Of a stretch of 55,000 bases of DNA, positions 9,942 to 21,624 are shown piece after piece (position 1 is the first letter of the stretch; every line of letters starts with the position of its first letter). This DNA is from Cryptomeria japonica (lineage: Eukaryota > Streptophyta > Pinopsida > Cupressales > Cupressaceae): assembly GCF_030272615.1 (NCBI RefSeq), contig NW_026729345.1, positions 1 through 55,000 on the forward strand, written 5' to 3'. The notes below the pieces were generated by a model that had not been told where the DNA came from, ran no database searches, and was given only the letters and a program-made list of their open reading frames with translations. A program made the position numbers and the translations under genes.

Positions 9942-10584
9942 CTTTGATGCGCTGCCTTCACTAATTTCCAGAAAAGGCAAAAAAAAGAAAAAAATGAGAT
10001 TTTAAAATTTCCGTTTTGAAAGATAGTGAAAAAAACGGAACGCGGGTGCCATCTTGAGCCCGCCCTGGTGTGCAGCCCAGGCAAGTTGTGCGCACCAAGG
10101 CACCCACCCTGGCCAAGGTGGGTCACGGGGTGGGTCCTAGGGTGGGTAACGGGTGGGTACTAAGGTGCGTGCCAAGGTGGGTCATAGGGTGGGTGCCAAG
10201 GTGGGCACCAGGGTGGGTGTGCACCAACCCTAGCCAGGGTAGGTCACGGGGTGGTTGTCGGGGTGGGCGTCAAGGAGCCAAGGTGGGTGGCAAGTAGCCA
10301 AGTTGCGTGCCAAGGTGGGTGTCGGGGTGGGTGCCAAGGATCCAAGGTGGGTGCCAAGGACCAAGGTGGGTGTCTGGGTGGGTGCCGAGGTGGGAGCCAG
10401 GGTGGGTCCCAAGGTGAGTGCAAAGGTGGGTGCCAGGGTCAAGGTGAGTGCCAATGTGGGTTCCAAGGTGCCAGGGTCAGGGTGAGTGCCAATGTGGGTT
10501 CAAAGGTGCTAAGTTGGGTGCGAGGTTGGGTGCGAGGGTGGGTGGGGTGCCAAGGTGTGCTAGGTGGAAGCCCGGGTGGGTCGG
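9942..10584 (+). repeat. F AT island and GGTGGG array, unit 2
   Basis: The array starts near 10116. Relative to unit 1 it has indels at about 10150, 10358 and 10543. Enough G-runs remain for the quadruplex pattern. Confidence 0.86.
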
Positions 10585-10963
10585 CATCCCTATGGGTGTC
10601 GAGTTGGGTGCCTGATGGGTGCTTCTTGTCAAGTTTTAGTCGTCGGGACTCATTTCGAGCCTTAGAGGTCGTTTCTTGTCCGGTTGCCCTGTCTTCGACC
10701 TGGAACCCAATTTTGGTCCTCGGGTCCCATTTTTTTTTGTCTCGCATCCCACTTTTGGCCTGTGGCCTTTTCGGGGTCGATTCTCGTTTTGGGCATCAGA
10801 GCATGTTTCTTCTCCTAAAACCCAATATTTGTTTATTAAGTCTCGGAACACATTTTTGTTCTCGTGGACCCATCATGGGTCTTGGAACGCATTTGTGGTC
10901 CTTGGGTCCATTTTGCATCCCGAAACTTGTGTTTTGGTGCTTGATCCCTATTTTGGGTGCCCA
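10585..10963 (+). other. T-rich single-copy spacer segment, unit 2
   Basis: Same content as 2681-3060, with small losses such as CCTGGAACCC (about 10,700) and GGGTCCATTTT (about 10,908). Confidence 0.8.
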
Positions 10964-11353
10964 CCTTGCACCAAGTGCGCACCCGGGGCAAACCGAGCGC
11001 CTTGGTGCACCGGGGCAAGATCGAGCGTGCACCCGAGGCGCCGCCGAACATGCACCAAGGTGCACTCGGCCCACATGTGAGCGCAGGTCGTTGCGCCCGA
11101 GGTGGTGTGTGGGCACCGCGTTGCAGACGGGACACTGCACGCACACGACGCCCCCTCCAGGTGCACGCACGTAGGCCGGGCCGGGTGCACACCCGACGCC
11201 CTAGCAAGGTGCGCGCACCCGGGCAGGGCTCACACTTGGCGAACGGGGCGCACTTCGCGAGGGAGGGTGTGCACCTCGACGGGGGTGGGTGGCCGGGGTG
11301 GATTCGCACGTGGGTCGCGGTTTGCTAAGTACACACTGCGACAAGCTCATAAC
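10964..11353 (+). other. GC-rich 5' flank of 5S copy 2
   Basis: Matches 3061-3449 with a three-base-type change GCGCCGCCGAAC at about 11,040 and no other recognised feature. Confidence 0.75.
11326..11353 (+). promoter_or_regulatory. 5S upstream promoter region, copy 2
   Basis: TAAGTAC begins at -28 and C is at -1, unchanged from copy 1 despite the indel-rich surroundings. Confidence 0.6.
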
Positions 11354-11472
11354 GGGTGCGATCATACCAGCGTTAGTGCACCGGATCCCATCAGAACTCC
11401 GCAGTTAAGCGCGCTTGGGCCGGAAGTAGTACTGGGATGGGTGACCTCCCGGGAAGTCCCGGTGTTGCACCC
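11354..11472 (+). rRNA. 5S rRNA: 5S ribosomal RNA, copy 2 (one-base insertion)
   Basis: This copy matches copy 1 except for one extra A in CCGGAAGTAG (near 11424), giving 119 nt. The insertion falls between the intermediate element and the C box, where spacing matters for the internal promoter. It lies in the indel-rich block of the window, so a sequence error is more likely than a mutated gene. Confidence 0.93.
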
Positions 11473-11477
11473 TTTTT
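11473..11477 (+). terminator. RNA polymerase III terminator, copy 2
   Basis: Five T residues, one fewer than in clean copies, still enough for Pol III. The missing T may be a homopolymer error. The second T-run is present. Confidence 0.88.
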
Positions 11478-11897
11478 AGTTTTTCGCCGGGCGTCGCAAT
11501 GCTATTTGAATAAACCTTTTGCCCGTTTGCGTTCTCGTCGGGGCCGGGCCGGGCCGGGGTGCGCTGCCCGCACTACCGCGCGCGCGGGGGCGACACCGAG
11601 CGCGCACCCGAGGCGCCCCGAGCACACAGGCCACGGTAGCAACCCGGGCGTTGTGCGCGCACCCCGGTGCGCCCGAGGTGCTGCGCGCGCACCCAGGTGA
11701 AATCGGTGTGCAACCTCGGCCAGTGCGCGCTCGGTCGAGTCGCGCACGTTGGCCAAGGTGCACGGTGATGTTTCTTACTCTAAGGTTCCGCACCAGACGC
11801 CCGGGACAGGTGAGCGAAGCTGGGCGGGGCCGGGTGCGCGGCCCGGGCAGGTGCACGCAGCTGAGAGAGCTTTGGAGCACACTTCGGAGCGCACCAA
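11478..11897 (+). other. GC-rich 3' flank of 5S copy 2
   Basis: The quadruplex-type motif lies at 11540-11559. Indels occur at about 11,590, 11,638 and 11,711. No gene is seen. Confidence 0.8.
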
Positions 11898-12642
11898 TGA
11901 TGCGCTCCATTCAAAAGTTTCCTGAAAAGGCAAAAAAAGTTGAGATTATAGAATTTCCCACTTGAGAGATTGTAAAAAAAAAAAATTTAAAATGAAGGAA
12001 ACGCGGGTGCCAAGGTTGTGCGCAGCCCAGCCAAGGTGTGCGCACCAAGGCGCCCACCCTGGCGAAGGTGCACGCAAGGTGCGCACCCGAGGCAAACCGG
12101 GACAATTAACCCAACTTTCGACTTCGCGCGCACCTTGGAGCGCACTTCGGAGCGCTCCTTGGTGCGCACCAATCTTGGGCACCTCGGAGTGCACCATGGC
12201 GCCCACCAAGGTGCGCACCCGGGGCCAAACCGAGCTCCGACTTCGTGCGCACCTTGGAGCGCACGAAAGGTGCGCACCATGGCGCCCACCAAGGTGCGCA
12301 GCCCAGCCAAGGCGGTGCGCATCAAGGTGCGCACCCTGGCGAAGGTGCGCACCCGGGGCAAACCGAGCTCCGACTTCGTGCGCACCTTGGAGCGCACAAA
12401 AGGTGCGCAACCCAGCCAAGGTGTGCGCACCCCGGTCAAACCGAGCTCCGAATCGTGCGCACCAGAGGTGCACGCCATCGTGCGCACCTTGGAGCACACT
12501 TCGGAGCCCTCCTTGGTGCGCGCCGATGTTGCGCACCTCGGAGCGCACCCGGGGAAAACAATGCAATTAACCCGACTTTCGACTTCGTGGGCACCTCGGA
12601 GCGCTCTCGGGTTCGCACCTCGGAGCACACCGAGGTGCGCAC
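11898..12642 (+). repeat. A0 AT island and first GC module, unit 3
   Basis: Same structure as unit 2 with indels such as GGGGCCAAACC (12,224) and AAGGCGGTGCGC (12,313). Confidence 0.84.
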
Positions 12643-13685
12643 CTTTGATGCGCTGCCTTCACCAATTTCCAGAAAAGGCAAGAAAACATTGAGAAGGTGT
12701 GCGCACCGAGGTGCCCACCCTGGCGAAGGTGCACGCGAGGTGCGCACCCGGGGCAAACCGGGCTCCGACTTCTGTGCACGCCGCACCTTGGAGCACACTT
12801 CGGAGCGCTCCTTGGTGCGCACCAGGGCGCGCAACCCAGCCGAGGTGCCCACCCCGGCGAAGGGGCACGCGAGGTGCGCACCCGGGGCAAACCGGGCTCC
12901 GACTTCGTGCACGCCATGGTGCCCACCGCGGCGAAGGTGCACGCGAGGTGCGCACCCGGGGCAAACCGGGCTCCGACTTCGTGCACGCCGCACCTTGGAG
13001 CACACTTCGGAGCGCTCCTTGGTGCGCACCATGGTGCCCACCAGGGCGCGCAACCCCGCCGAAGGTGCACGCGAGGTGCGCACCCGGGGCAAACCGGGCT
13101 CCGACTTCGTGCACGCCGCACCTTGGAGCACACTTCGGAGCGCTCCTTGGTGCGCACCATGGTGCCCACCAGGGCGCGCAACCCCGCCGAAGGTGCACGC
13201 GAGGTGCGCACCCGGGGCAAACCGGGCTCCGACTTCGTGCACGCCATGGTGCGCACCGCGGCGAAGGTGCGCACCCGGGGCAAACCGGGCTCCGACTTCG
13301 TGCACGCCGCACCTTGGAGCACACTTCGGAGCGCTCCTTGGTGCGCACCAGGGCGCGCAACCCAGCCGAGGTGCCCACCCCGGCGAAGGTGCACGCGAGG
13401 TGCGTACCCGGGGCAAACCGGGCTCCGACTTCGTGCACAGCCGCACCTTGGAGCACACTTCGGAGCGCTCCTTGGTGCGCACCATGGTGCCCACCAGGCC
13501 GCGGCAACCAGCCAAGGTGTGCGCACCAAGGTGCACGGCGGAGGTGCGCACCCGGGGCAAACCGGGGTCCGACTTCGTGCACGCCGCACCTTGGAGCACA
13601 CATCGGGGCGCTCCCGGGTTCGCACCGGCGTTGCGCACCGTGGTGGGCACCTCGGAGCACACCAAGGTGGCAGCGAGGTGCGCAC
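12643..13685 (+). repeat. A1 AT island and ~128-bp subrepeat array, unit 3
   Basis: Same subrepeat pattern as 4735-5774. A G replaces A in GAAGGGGCAC at about 12,864, and several one-base indels are present. Confidence 0.86.
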
Positions 13686-16037
13686 CTTTGATGCGATGCC
13701 TTCACTAATTTCCATAAAAGGCAAAAAAAAAACGAGATTTTAAAATTTCCGTTTTGAAAGATAGTGAGAAAAAGGAATGCTGGTGCCATCTTGAGCCCGC
13801 CCTGGTGCGCAGCCCAGCCAAGGTGTGCGCACCAAGGTGCCCACCCTGGCGAAGGTGCGCGCCCGGGCAATTAACCCAACTTCCAACTTCGCGCGCGCCA
13901 GGGTGGGAGCGCACCCAACAACCGGGCCTGGGAAGAGCAATGCGAGAAACCCCACCAAACGCTCTGACAAAAAAAGAGGGGGCGCTCCAGTAACCCCGCT
14001 TCGGAGCGCACCCTGGGCAAACCCAGCCAAGGTGCCCACCCCGGCCAAGGTGCAGGCGAGGTGCGCACCCGGGGCAAACCGGGCTCCGACAACGTGCACG
14101 CCGCACCTTGGACACACTTCGTAGCGCTCCCGGGTGCGCACCTCAGAGCACACCAAGGTGGGCAGCGAGGTGCGCACCTTTGATGCGCTGCCTTCACTAA
14201 TTTCCAGAAAAGGCAAAAAAAAAAGGAGATTTTAAAATTCTCCGTTTGAAAGATAGTGAAAAAAACGGAACGCGCGTGCCATCTTGAGCCCGCCCTGGTG
14301 CGCAGCCCAGGTAAGGTGCCCACCCTGGCAAAGGTGCGCACCCGGGCAATTAACCTACTTCCGACTTCGTGCGCGCCAGGGGTGGCAACCGGGCCTCGGA
14401 AGAGCCAATGCGAGAAACCCCACCAAACGCTCCGACAAAAAAAGAGGCGGCGCTCCAATAACCCCGCTTCGGAGCGCAGCCGGGGCAAACCCAGCCAAGG
14501 TGCCCACCCCGACGAAGGTGCACGCGAGGTGCGCACCCGGGGCAAACCGGGCTCCGACAACGTGCACGCAGCACCTTGGAGCACACTTCGAAGCACTCCC
14601 GGGTCCCACCGGCGTTGCGCACCGTGGTGGGCAGCGAGGTGCGCACCTTTGATGCGCTGCCTTCACTAATTTCCAGAAAAAGGCAAAAAAAAATGAGATT
14701 TTAAAATTTCCGTTTTGAAAGATAGTGAAAAAAAAGGAACGCGGGTGCCATCTTGAGCCCCGCCCTGGTGCGCAGCCCAGGCAAGGCATGCGCACCAAGG
14801 GTGCCCACCCGAGGTGCACACCCGGGGCAAACCGGGCTCCGACTCGTGCAGGCCGCACCTTGGAGCACACTTCGGAGCGCTCCTTGGTGCGCACCATGGT
14901 GCCCACCAGGGCGCGCAACCCAGCCAAGGTCTGCACACTAAGGTGCCCACCCCGGCAAGGTGCACGCGAGGTGCGCACCCGGGGCAAACCGGGCTCCGAC
15001 TTCGTGCACGCCATGGTGCCCACCGCGGCGAAGGTGCACGCGAGGTGCGCACCCGGGCGCAAACCGGGCTCCGACTTCGTGCACGCCGCACCTTGGAGCA
15101 CACTTCGGAGCGCTCCTTGGTGCGCACCATGGTGCCCACCAGGGCGCGCAACCCAGCCAAGGTGTGCGCACCAAGGTGCACGCGGAGGGTGCGCACCCGG
15201 GGCAAACCGGGGTCCGACTTCGTGCACGCCGCACCTTGGAGCACACATCGGAGCGCTCCCAGGTTCGCACCAGCGTTGCGCACCTTTGATGCGCTGCCTT
15301 CACTAATTTCCAGAAAAGGCAAAAAAAAACGATATTTTAAAATTTCCGTTCTGAAAGATAGTGAAAAAAACGGAACGCGGGTGCCATCTTGAGCCCTTCC
15401 TGGTGCGCAGCCCAGGCAAGTTGTGCGCACCAAGGTGCCCACCCTGGCGGAGGTGCGCGCCCGGGGCAAACCGGGGCTCCGACTTCGTGCACTGCATGGT
15501 GCCCACCAAGGCGCGCAACCCAGCCAAGGTGCCCACCGCAGCGATGGTGCACGCGAGGTGCACACCCGGGGCAAACCGGGCTCCGACTTCGTGCACGCCG
15601 CACCTTGGAGCACACTTCAGAGCGCTCCTTGGTGCGCACCAGGGCGCGCAACCCAGCCGAGGTGCCCACCCCGGCGAAGGTGCACGCGAGGGTGCGCACC
15701 CGGGGCAAACCGGGCTCCGACTTCGTGCACGCCATGGTGCCCACCGCGGCGAAGGTGCGCACCCGGGGCAAACCGGGCTCCGACCTTCGTGCACGCCGCA
15801 CCTTGGAGCACACTTCGGAGCGCTCTTGGTGCGCACCATGGTGCCCACCAGGGCCGCGCAACCCAGCAAGGTGTGCGCACCAAGGTGCCACGCGAGGTGC
15901 GCACCCGGGGCAAACCGGGGTCCGACTTCGTGCACGCCGCACCTTGGAGCACACATCGGGGCGCTCCCGGGTTCGCACCGGCGTTGCGCACCGTGGTGGC
16001 ACCTCGGAGCACACCAAGGTGGCAGCGAGGTGCGCAC
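13686..16037 (+). repeat. Spacer segment B-C-D-E, unit 3
   Basis: Islands begin at 13686, 14178, 14647 and 15284. First-member markers are retained. AAGG reads ATGG at about 15,545. Confidence 0.88.
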
Positions 16038-17869
16038 CTTTGATGCGATGCCTTCACTAATTTCCATAAAAGGCAAAAAAAAAAACGAGATTTTAAAATT
16101 TCCGTTTTGAAGATAGTGAGAAAAAGGGAATGCTGGTGCCATCTTGAGCCCGCCCTGGTGCGCAGCCCAGCCAAGGTTTGCGCACCAAGGTGCCCACCCT
16201 GGCGAAGGTGCGCGCCCGGGCAATTAACCCAACTTCCAACTTCGCGCGCGCCAGGGTGGGAGCGCACCAACAACCGGGCCTGGGAAGAGCCAATGCGAGA
16301 AACCCCACCAAACTCTCTGACAAAAAAAGAGGGGGCGCTCCAGTAACCCCGCTTCGGAGCGCACCCTGGGCAAACCCAGCCAAGGTGCCCACCCCGGCAA
16401 GGTGCAGGCGAGGTGCGCACCCGGGGCAAACCGGGCTCCGACAACGTGCACGCCGCACCTTGGAGCACACTTCGTAGCGCTCCCGGGTGCGCACCTCAGA
16501 GCACACCAAGGTGGGCAGCGAGGTGCGCACCTTTGATGCGCTGCCTTCACTAATTTCCAGAAAAGGCAAAAAAAAAGGAGATTTTAAAATTTCCGTTTTG
16601 AAAGATAGTGAAAAAAACGGAACGCGCGTGCCATCTTGAGCCCGCCCTGGTGCGCAGCCCAGGTAAGGTGCCACCCTGGCAAAGGTGCGCACCCGGGCAA
16701 TTAACCCTACTTCCGACTTCGTGCGCGCCAGGGTGGCAACCGGGCCTCGGAAGAGCCAATGCGAGAAACCCCACCAACGCTCCGACAAAAAAAGAGGCGG
16801 CGCTCCAATAACCCCGCTTCGGAGCGCAGCCGGGGCAAACCAAGCCAAGGTGCCCACCCCGACGAAGGTGCACGCGAGGTGCGCACCCGGGGCAAACCGG
16901 CTCCGACAACGTGCACGCAGCACCTTGGAGCACACTTCGAAGCACTCCCCGGGTGCCCACCGGCGTTGCGCACCGTGGTGGGCAGCGAGGTGCGCACCTT
17001 TGATGCGCTGCCTTCACTAATTTCCAGAAAAAGGCAAAAAAAAATGAGATTTTAAATTTCCGTTTTGAAAGATAGTGAAAAAAAAGGAACGCGGGGTGCC
17101 ATCTTGAGCCCGCCCTGGTGCGCAGCCCAGGCAAGGCATGCGCACCAAGGTGCCCACCCGAGGTGCACACCCGGGGCAAACCGGGCTCCGACTTCGTGCA
17201 GGCCGCACCTTGGAGCACACTTCGGAGCGCTCCTTGGTGCGCACCATGGTGCCCACCAGGGCGCACCCGAGGCAAACGGGCTCCGACTTCGTGCACGCCG
17301 CACCTTGGAGCACACATCGGAGCGCTCCCAGGTTCGCACCAGCGTTGCGCACCTTTGATGCGCTGCCTTCACTAATTTCCAGAAAAGGCAAAAAAAAACG
17401 ATATTTTAAAATTTCCGTTCTGAAAGATAGTGAAAAAAACGGAACGCGGGTGCCATCTTGAGCCCTTCCTGATGCGCAGCCCAGGCAAGTTGTGCGCACC
17501 AAGGTGCCCACCCTGGCGGAGGTGCGCGCCCGGGGCAAACCGGGCTCCGACTTCGTGCACTGCATGGTGCCCACCAAGGCGCGCAACCCAGCCAAGGTGC
17601 CCACCGCAGCGAAGGTGCACGCGAGGTGCGCACCCGAGGTGCACACCCGGGGCAAACCGGGCTCCGACTTCGTGCACGCCGCACCTTGGAGCACACTTCA
17701 GAGCGCTCCTTGGTACGCACCAGGGCGCGCAACCCAGCCAAGGTGCTCACCCCCGGCGGAAGGTGCACGCGAGGTGCGCACCCGGGGCAAACCGGGCTCG
17801 GACTTCGTGCACGCCGCACCTTGGAGCACACATCGGAGCCGCTCCCGGGTTCGCACCAGCATTGCGCAC
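16038..17869 (+). repeat. Spacer duplicate B'-C'-D'-E', unit 3
   Basis: Islands begin at 16038, 16531, 16998 and 17353. Second-member markers (GGTTTGCGC, GGTGCCACCC) are retained. Confidence 0.88.
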
Positions 17870-18515
17870 CTTTGATGCGCTGCCTTCACTAATTTCCAGA
17901 AAAGGCAAAAAAAAGAAAAAAAATGAGATTTTAAAATTTCCGTTTTGAAAGATAGTGAAAAAAAAAAACGGAACGCGGGTGCCATCTTGAGCCCGCCCTG
18001 TGTGCAGCCCAGCAAGTTGTGCGCACCAAGGCACCCACCCTGGCCAAGGTGGGTCACGGGGTGGGTCCTAGGGTGGGTAACGGGGTGGGTACTAAGGTGC
18101 GTGCCAAGGTGGGTCATAGGGTGGTGCCAAGGTGGGCACCAGGGGTGGGTGTGCACCAACCCTAGCCAGGGTAGGTCACGGGGTGGTTGTCGGGGTGGGC
18201 GTCAAGGAGCCAAGGTGGGTGGCAAGTAGCCAAGTTGCGTGCCAAGGTGGGTGTCGGGGTGGGTGCCAAGGATCCAAGGTGGGTGCCAAGGAACCAAGGT
18301 GGGTGTCTGGGTGGGTGCCGAGGTGGGAGCCAGGGTGGGTCCCAAGGTGAGTGCAAAGGTGGGTGCCAGGGTCAAGGTGAGTGCCAATGTGGGTTCCAAG
18401 GTGCAGGGTCAGGGTGAGTGCCAATGTGGGTTCAAAGGTGCTAAGTTGGTGCGAGGTTGGGTGCGAGGGTGGGTGGGGTGCCAAGGTGTGCTAGGTGGAA
18501 GCCCGGGTGGGTCGG
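17870..18515 (+). repeat. F AT island and GGTGGG array, unit 3
   Basis: The array starts near 18047 and keeps the clustered G-runs at its left end. Confidence 0.86.
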
Positions 18516-18897
18516 CATCCCATGGGTGTCGAGTTGGGTGCCTGATGGGTGCTTCTTGTCAAGTTTTAGTCGTCGGGACTCATTTCGAGCCTTAGAGGTC
18601 GTTTCTTGTCCGGTTGCCCTGTCTTCGACCTGGGAACCCAATTTTGGTCCTCGGGTCCCATTTTTTTTTGTCTCGCATCCCACTTTTGGCCTGTGGGCCT
18701 TTTCGGGGTCGATTCTCGTTTTGGGCATCAGAGCATGTTTCTTCTCCTAAAACCAATAATTTGTTTATTAAGTCTCGGAACACATTTTTGTTTCTCGTGG
18801 ACCCATCATGGGTCTTGGAACGCATTTGTGGTCCTTGGGTCCCATTTTGCATCCCGAAACTTGTGTTTTGGTGCTTGATCCCTATTTTGGGTGCCCA
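18516..18897 (+). other. T-rich single-copy spacer segment, unit 3
   Basis: Same content as 2681-3060. One change reads AACCAATAATTTG at about 18,752. Confidence 0.8.
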
Positions 18898-19290
18898 CCT
18901 TGCACCAAGTGCGCACCCGGGGCAAACCGAGCGCCTTGGTGCACCGGGGCAAGATCGAGCGTGCACCCGAGGCGCCCCGAACATGCACCAAGGTGCACTC
19001 GGCCCACATGTGAGCGCAGGTCGTTGCGCCCGAGGTGGTGTGTGGGCACCGCGTTGCAGACAGGAGACACTGCACGCACACGACGCCCCCTCCAGGTGCA
19101 CGCACGTAGGCCGGGCCGGGTGCACACCCGACGCCCTAGCAAGGTGCGCGCACCCGGGCAGGGCTCACACTTGGCGAACGGGGCGCACTTCGCGAGGGAG
19201 GGTGGTGCACCTCGACGGGGGTGGGTGGCCGGGGTGGATTCGCACGTGGGGTCGCGGTTTGCTAAGTACACACTGCGACAAGCTCATAAC
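18898..19290 (+). other. GC-rich 5' flank of 5S copy 3
   Basis: Matches 3061-3449. It differs at CAGACAGGAGACACTG (about 19,060) and GGGTGGTGCACC (about 19,203). Confidence 0.75.
19263..19290 (+). promoter_or_regulatory. 5S upstream promoter region, copy 3
   Basis: TAAGTAC begins at -28 and C is at -1, with no indel in the 28 bp. Confidence 0.6.
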
Positions 19291-19407
19291 GGGTGCGATC
19301 ATACCAGCGTTAGTGCACCGGATCCCATCAGAACTCCGCAGTTAAGCGCGCTTGGGCGGAGTAGTACTGGGATGGGTGACCTCCCGGGAAGTCCCGGTGT
19401 TGCACCC
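19291..19407 (+). rRNA. 5S rRNA: 5S ribosomal RNA, copy 3 (one-base deletion)
   Basis: This copy matches copy 1 except that GGGCCGGAG reads GGGCGGAG (near 19356), giving 117 nt. The loss lies just 3' of the A box. The sequence is otherwise unchanged and a six-T run follows. It sits in the indel-rich block, so the deletion is probably technical. Confidence 0.93.
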
Positions 19408-19413
19408 TTTTTT
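19408..19413 (+). terminator. RNA polymerase III terminator, copy 3
   Basis: Six T residues followed by AG and a second five-T run. Confidence 0.9.
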
Positions 19414-19837
19414 AGTTTTTCGCCGGGCGTCGCAATGCTATTTGAATAAACCTTTTGCCCGTTTGCGTTCTCGTCGGGGCCGGGCCGGGCCGGGGTGCGC
19501 TGCCCGCACTACCGCGCGCGCGGGGGCGGAATCAGACCGAGCGCGCACCCGAGGCGCCCCGAGCACACAGGCCACGGTGCAACCCGGGCGTTGTGCGCGC
19601 ACCCCGGTGCGCCCGAGGTGCTGCGCGCGCACCCAGGTGAAATCGGTGTGCACCTCGGCCAGTGCGCGCTCGTCGAGTCGCGCACGTTGGCCAAGGTGCA
19701 CGGTGATGTTTCTTACTCTAAGGTTCCGCACCAGACGCCCGGGACAGGTGAGCGAAGCTGGGCGGGGCCGGGTGCGCGGGCCGGGGCAGGTGCACGCAGC
19801 TGGAGAGAGCTTTGGAGCACACTTCGGAGCGCACCAA
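19414..19837 (+). other. GC-rich 3' flank of 5S copy 3
   Basis: The quadruplex-type motif lies at 19476-19495. GCGACACCGAG reads GCGGAATCAGACCGAG near 19,526, the largest difference in this flank. Confidence 0.8.
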
Positions 19838-20580
19838 TGATGCGCTCCATTCAAAAGTTTCCTGAAAAGGCAAAAAAAGTTGAGATTATAGAATTTCCCA
19901 GTTGAGAGATTGTAAAAAAAAAAATTTAAAATGAAGGAAACGCGGGTGCCAAGGTTGTGCGCAGCCCAGCCAAGGTGGTGCGCACCAAGGCGCCCACCCT
20001 GGCGAAGGTGCACGCAAGGTGCGCACCCGAGGCAAACCGGACAATTAACCCAACTTTCGACTTCGCGCGCACCTTGGAGCGCACTTCGGAGCGCTCCTTG
20101 GTGCGCACCAATCTTGGGCACCTCGGAGTGCACCATGGCGCCCACCAAGGTGCGCACCCGGGGCAAACCGAGCTCCGACTTCGTGCGCACCTTGGAGCGC
20201 ACGAAAGGTGCGCACCATGGCGCCCACCAAGGTGCGCAGCCCAGCCAAGGCGTGCGCATCAAGGTGCGCACCCTGGCGAGGTGCGCACCCGGGGCAAACC
20301 GAGCTCCGACTTCGTGCGCACCTTGGAGCGCACAAAAGGTGCGCAACCCAGCCAAGAGTGTGCGCACCCCGGTCAAACCGAGCTCCGAATCGTGCGCACC
20401 AGAGGTGCACGCCATCGTGCGCACCTTGGAGCACACTTCGGAGCCCTCCTTGGTGCGTCGCCGATGTTGCGCACCTCGGAGCGCACCCGGGGAAAACAAT
20501 GCAATTAACCCGACTTTCGACTTCGTGGGCACCTCGGAGCGCTCTCGGGTTCGCACCTCGGAGCACACCGAGGTGCGCAC
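19838..20580 (+). repeat. A0 AT island and first GC module, unit 4
   Basis: TTCCCAGTTGAG replaces TTCCCACTTGAG in the island (about 19,900). Otherwise as in unit 2 with small indels. Confidence 0.84.
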
Positions 20581-21624
20581 CTTTGATGCGCTGCCTTCAC
20601 CAATTTCCAGAAAAGGCAAGAAAACATTTAAGAAGGTGTGCGCACCGAGGTGCCCACCCTGGCGAAGGTGCACGCGAGGTGCGCACCCGGGGCAAACCGG
20701 GCTCCGACTTCGTGCACGCCGCACCTTGGAGCACACTTCGGAGCGCTCCTTGGTGCGCACCAGGGCGCGCAACCCAGCCGAGGTGCCCACCCCGGCGAAG
20801 GTGCACGCGAGGTGCGCACCCGGGGCAAACCGGGGCTCCGACATCGTGCACGCCATGGTGCCCACCGCGGCGAAGGTGCACGCGAGGTGCGCACCCGGGG
20901 CAAACCGGGCTCCGACTTCGTGCACGCCGCACCTTGGAGCACACTTCGGAGCGCTCCTTGGTGCGCACCATGGTGCCCACCAGGGCGCGCAACCCCGCCG
21001 AAGGTGCACGCGAGTGTGCGCACCCGGGGCAAACCGGGCTCCGACTTCGTGCACGCCGCACCTTGGAGCACACTTCGGAGCGCTCCTTGGTGCGCACCAT
21101 GGTGCCCACCAGGGCGCGCAACCCCGCCGAAGGTGCACGCGAGGTGCGCACCCAGGGGCAAACCGGGCTCCGACTTCGTGCACGCCATGGTGCGCACCGC
21201 GGCGAAGGTGCGCACCCGGGGCAAACCGGGCTCCGACTTCGTGCACGCCGCACCTTGGAGCACACTTCGGAGCGCTCCTTGGTGCGCACCAGGGCGCGCA
21301 ACCCAGCCGAGGTGCCCACCCCGGCGATGGTGCACGCGAGGTGCGTACCCGGGGCAAACCGGGCTCCGACTTCGTGCACGCCGCACCTTGGAGCACACTT
21401 CGGAGCGCTCCTTGGTGCGCACCATGGTGCCCACCAGGCCCGCGCAACCCAGCCAAGGTGTGCGCACCAAGGTGCACGCGAGGTGCGCACCCGGGGCAAA
21501 CCGGGGTCCGACTTCGTGCACGCCGCACCTTGGAGCACACATCGGGGCGCTCCCGGTTCGCACCGGCGTTGCGCACCGTGGTGGGCACCTCGGAGCACAC
21601 CAAGGTGGGCAGCGAGGTGCGCAC
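20581..21624 (+). repeat. A1 AT island and ~128-bp subrepeat array, unit 4
   Basis: The A1 end reads AACATTTAAGAAGG where other units have AACATTGAGAAGG. The subrepeat pattern is as in unit 2. Confidence 0.86.

Larger units (their letters stand above)
3450..11353 (+). repeat. 5S repeat unit 2, complete (7,904 bp)
   Basis: Measured from 5S start to 5S start. The first 5.7 kb is clean. A 19-bp deletion at 9118/9119 and many one-base indels follow. Adding the 19 bp back gives 7,923, exactly the length of clean unit 7. Confidence 0.95.
11354..19290 (+). repeat. 5S repeat unit 3, complete (7,937 bp)
   Basis: All segments are present in the standard order. The whole unit lies in the indel-rich block, so small length differences should not be read as biology. 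Confidence 0.95.
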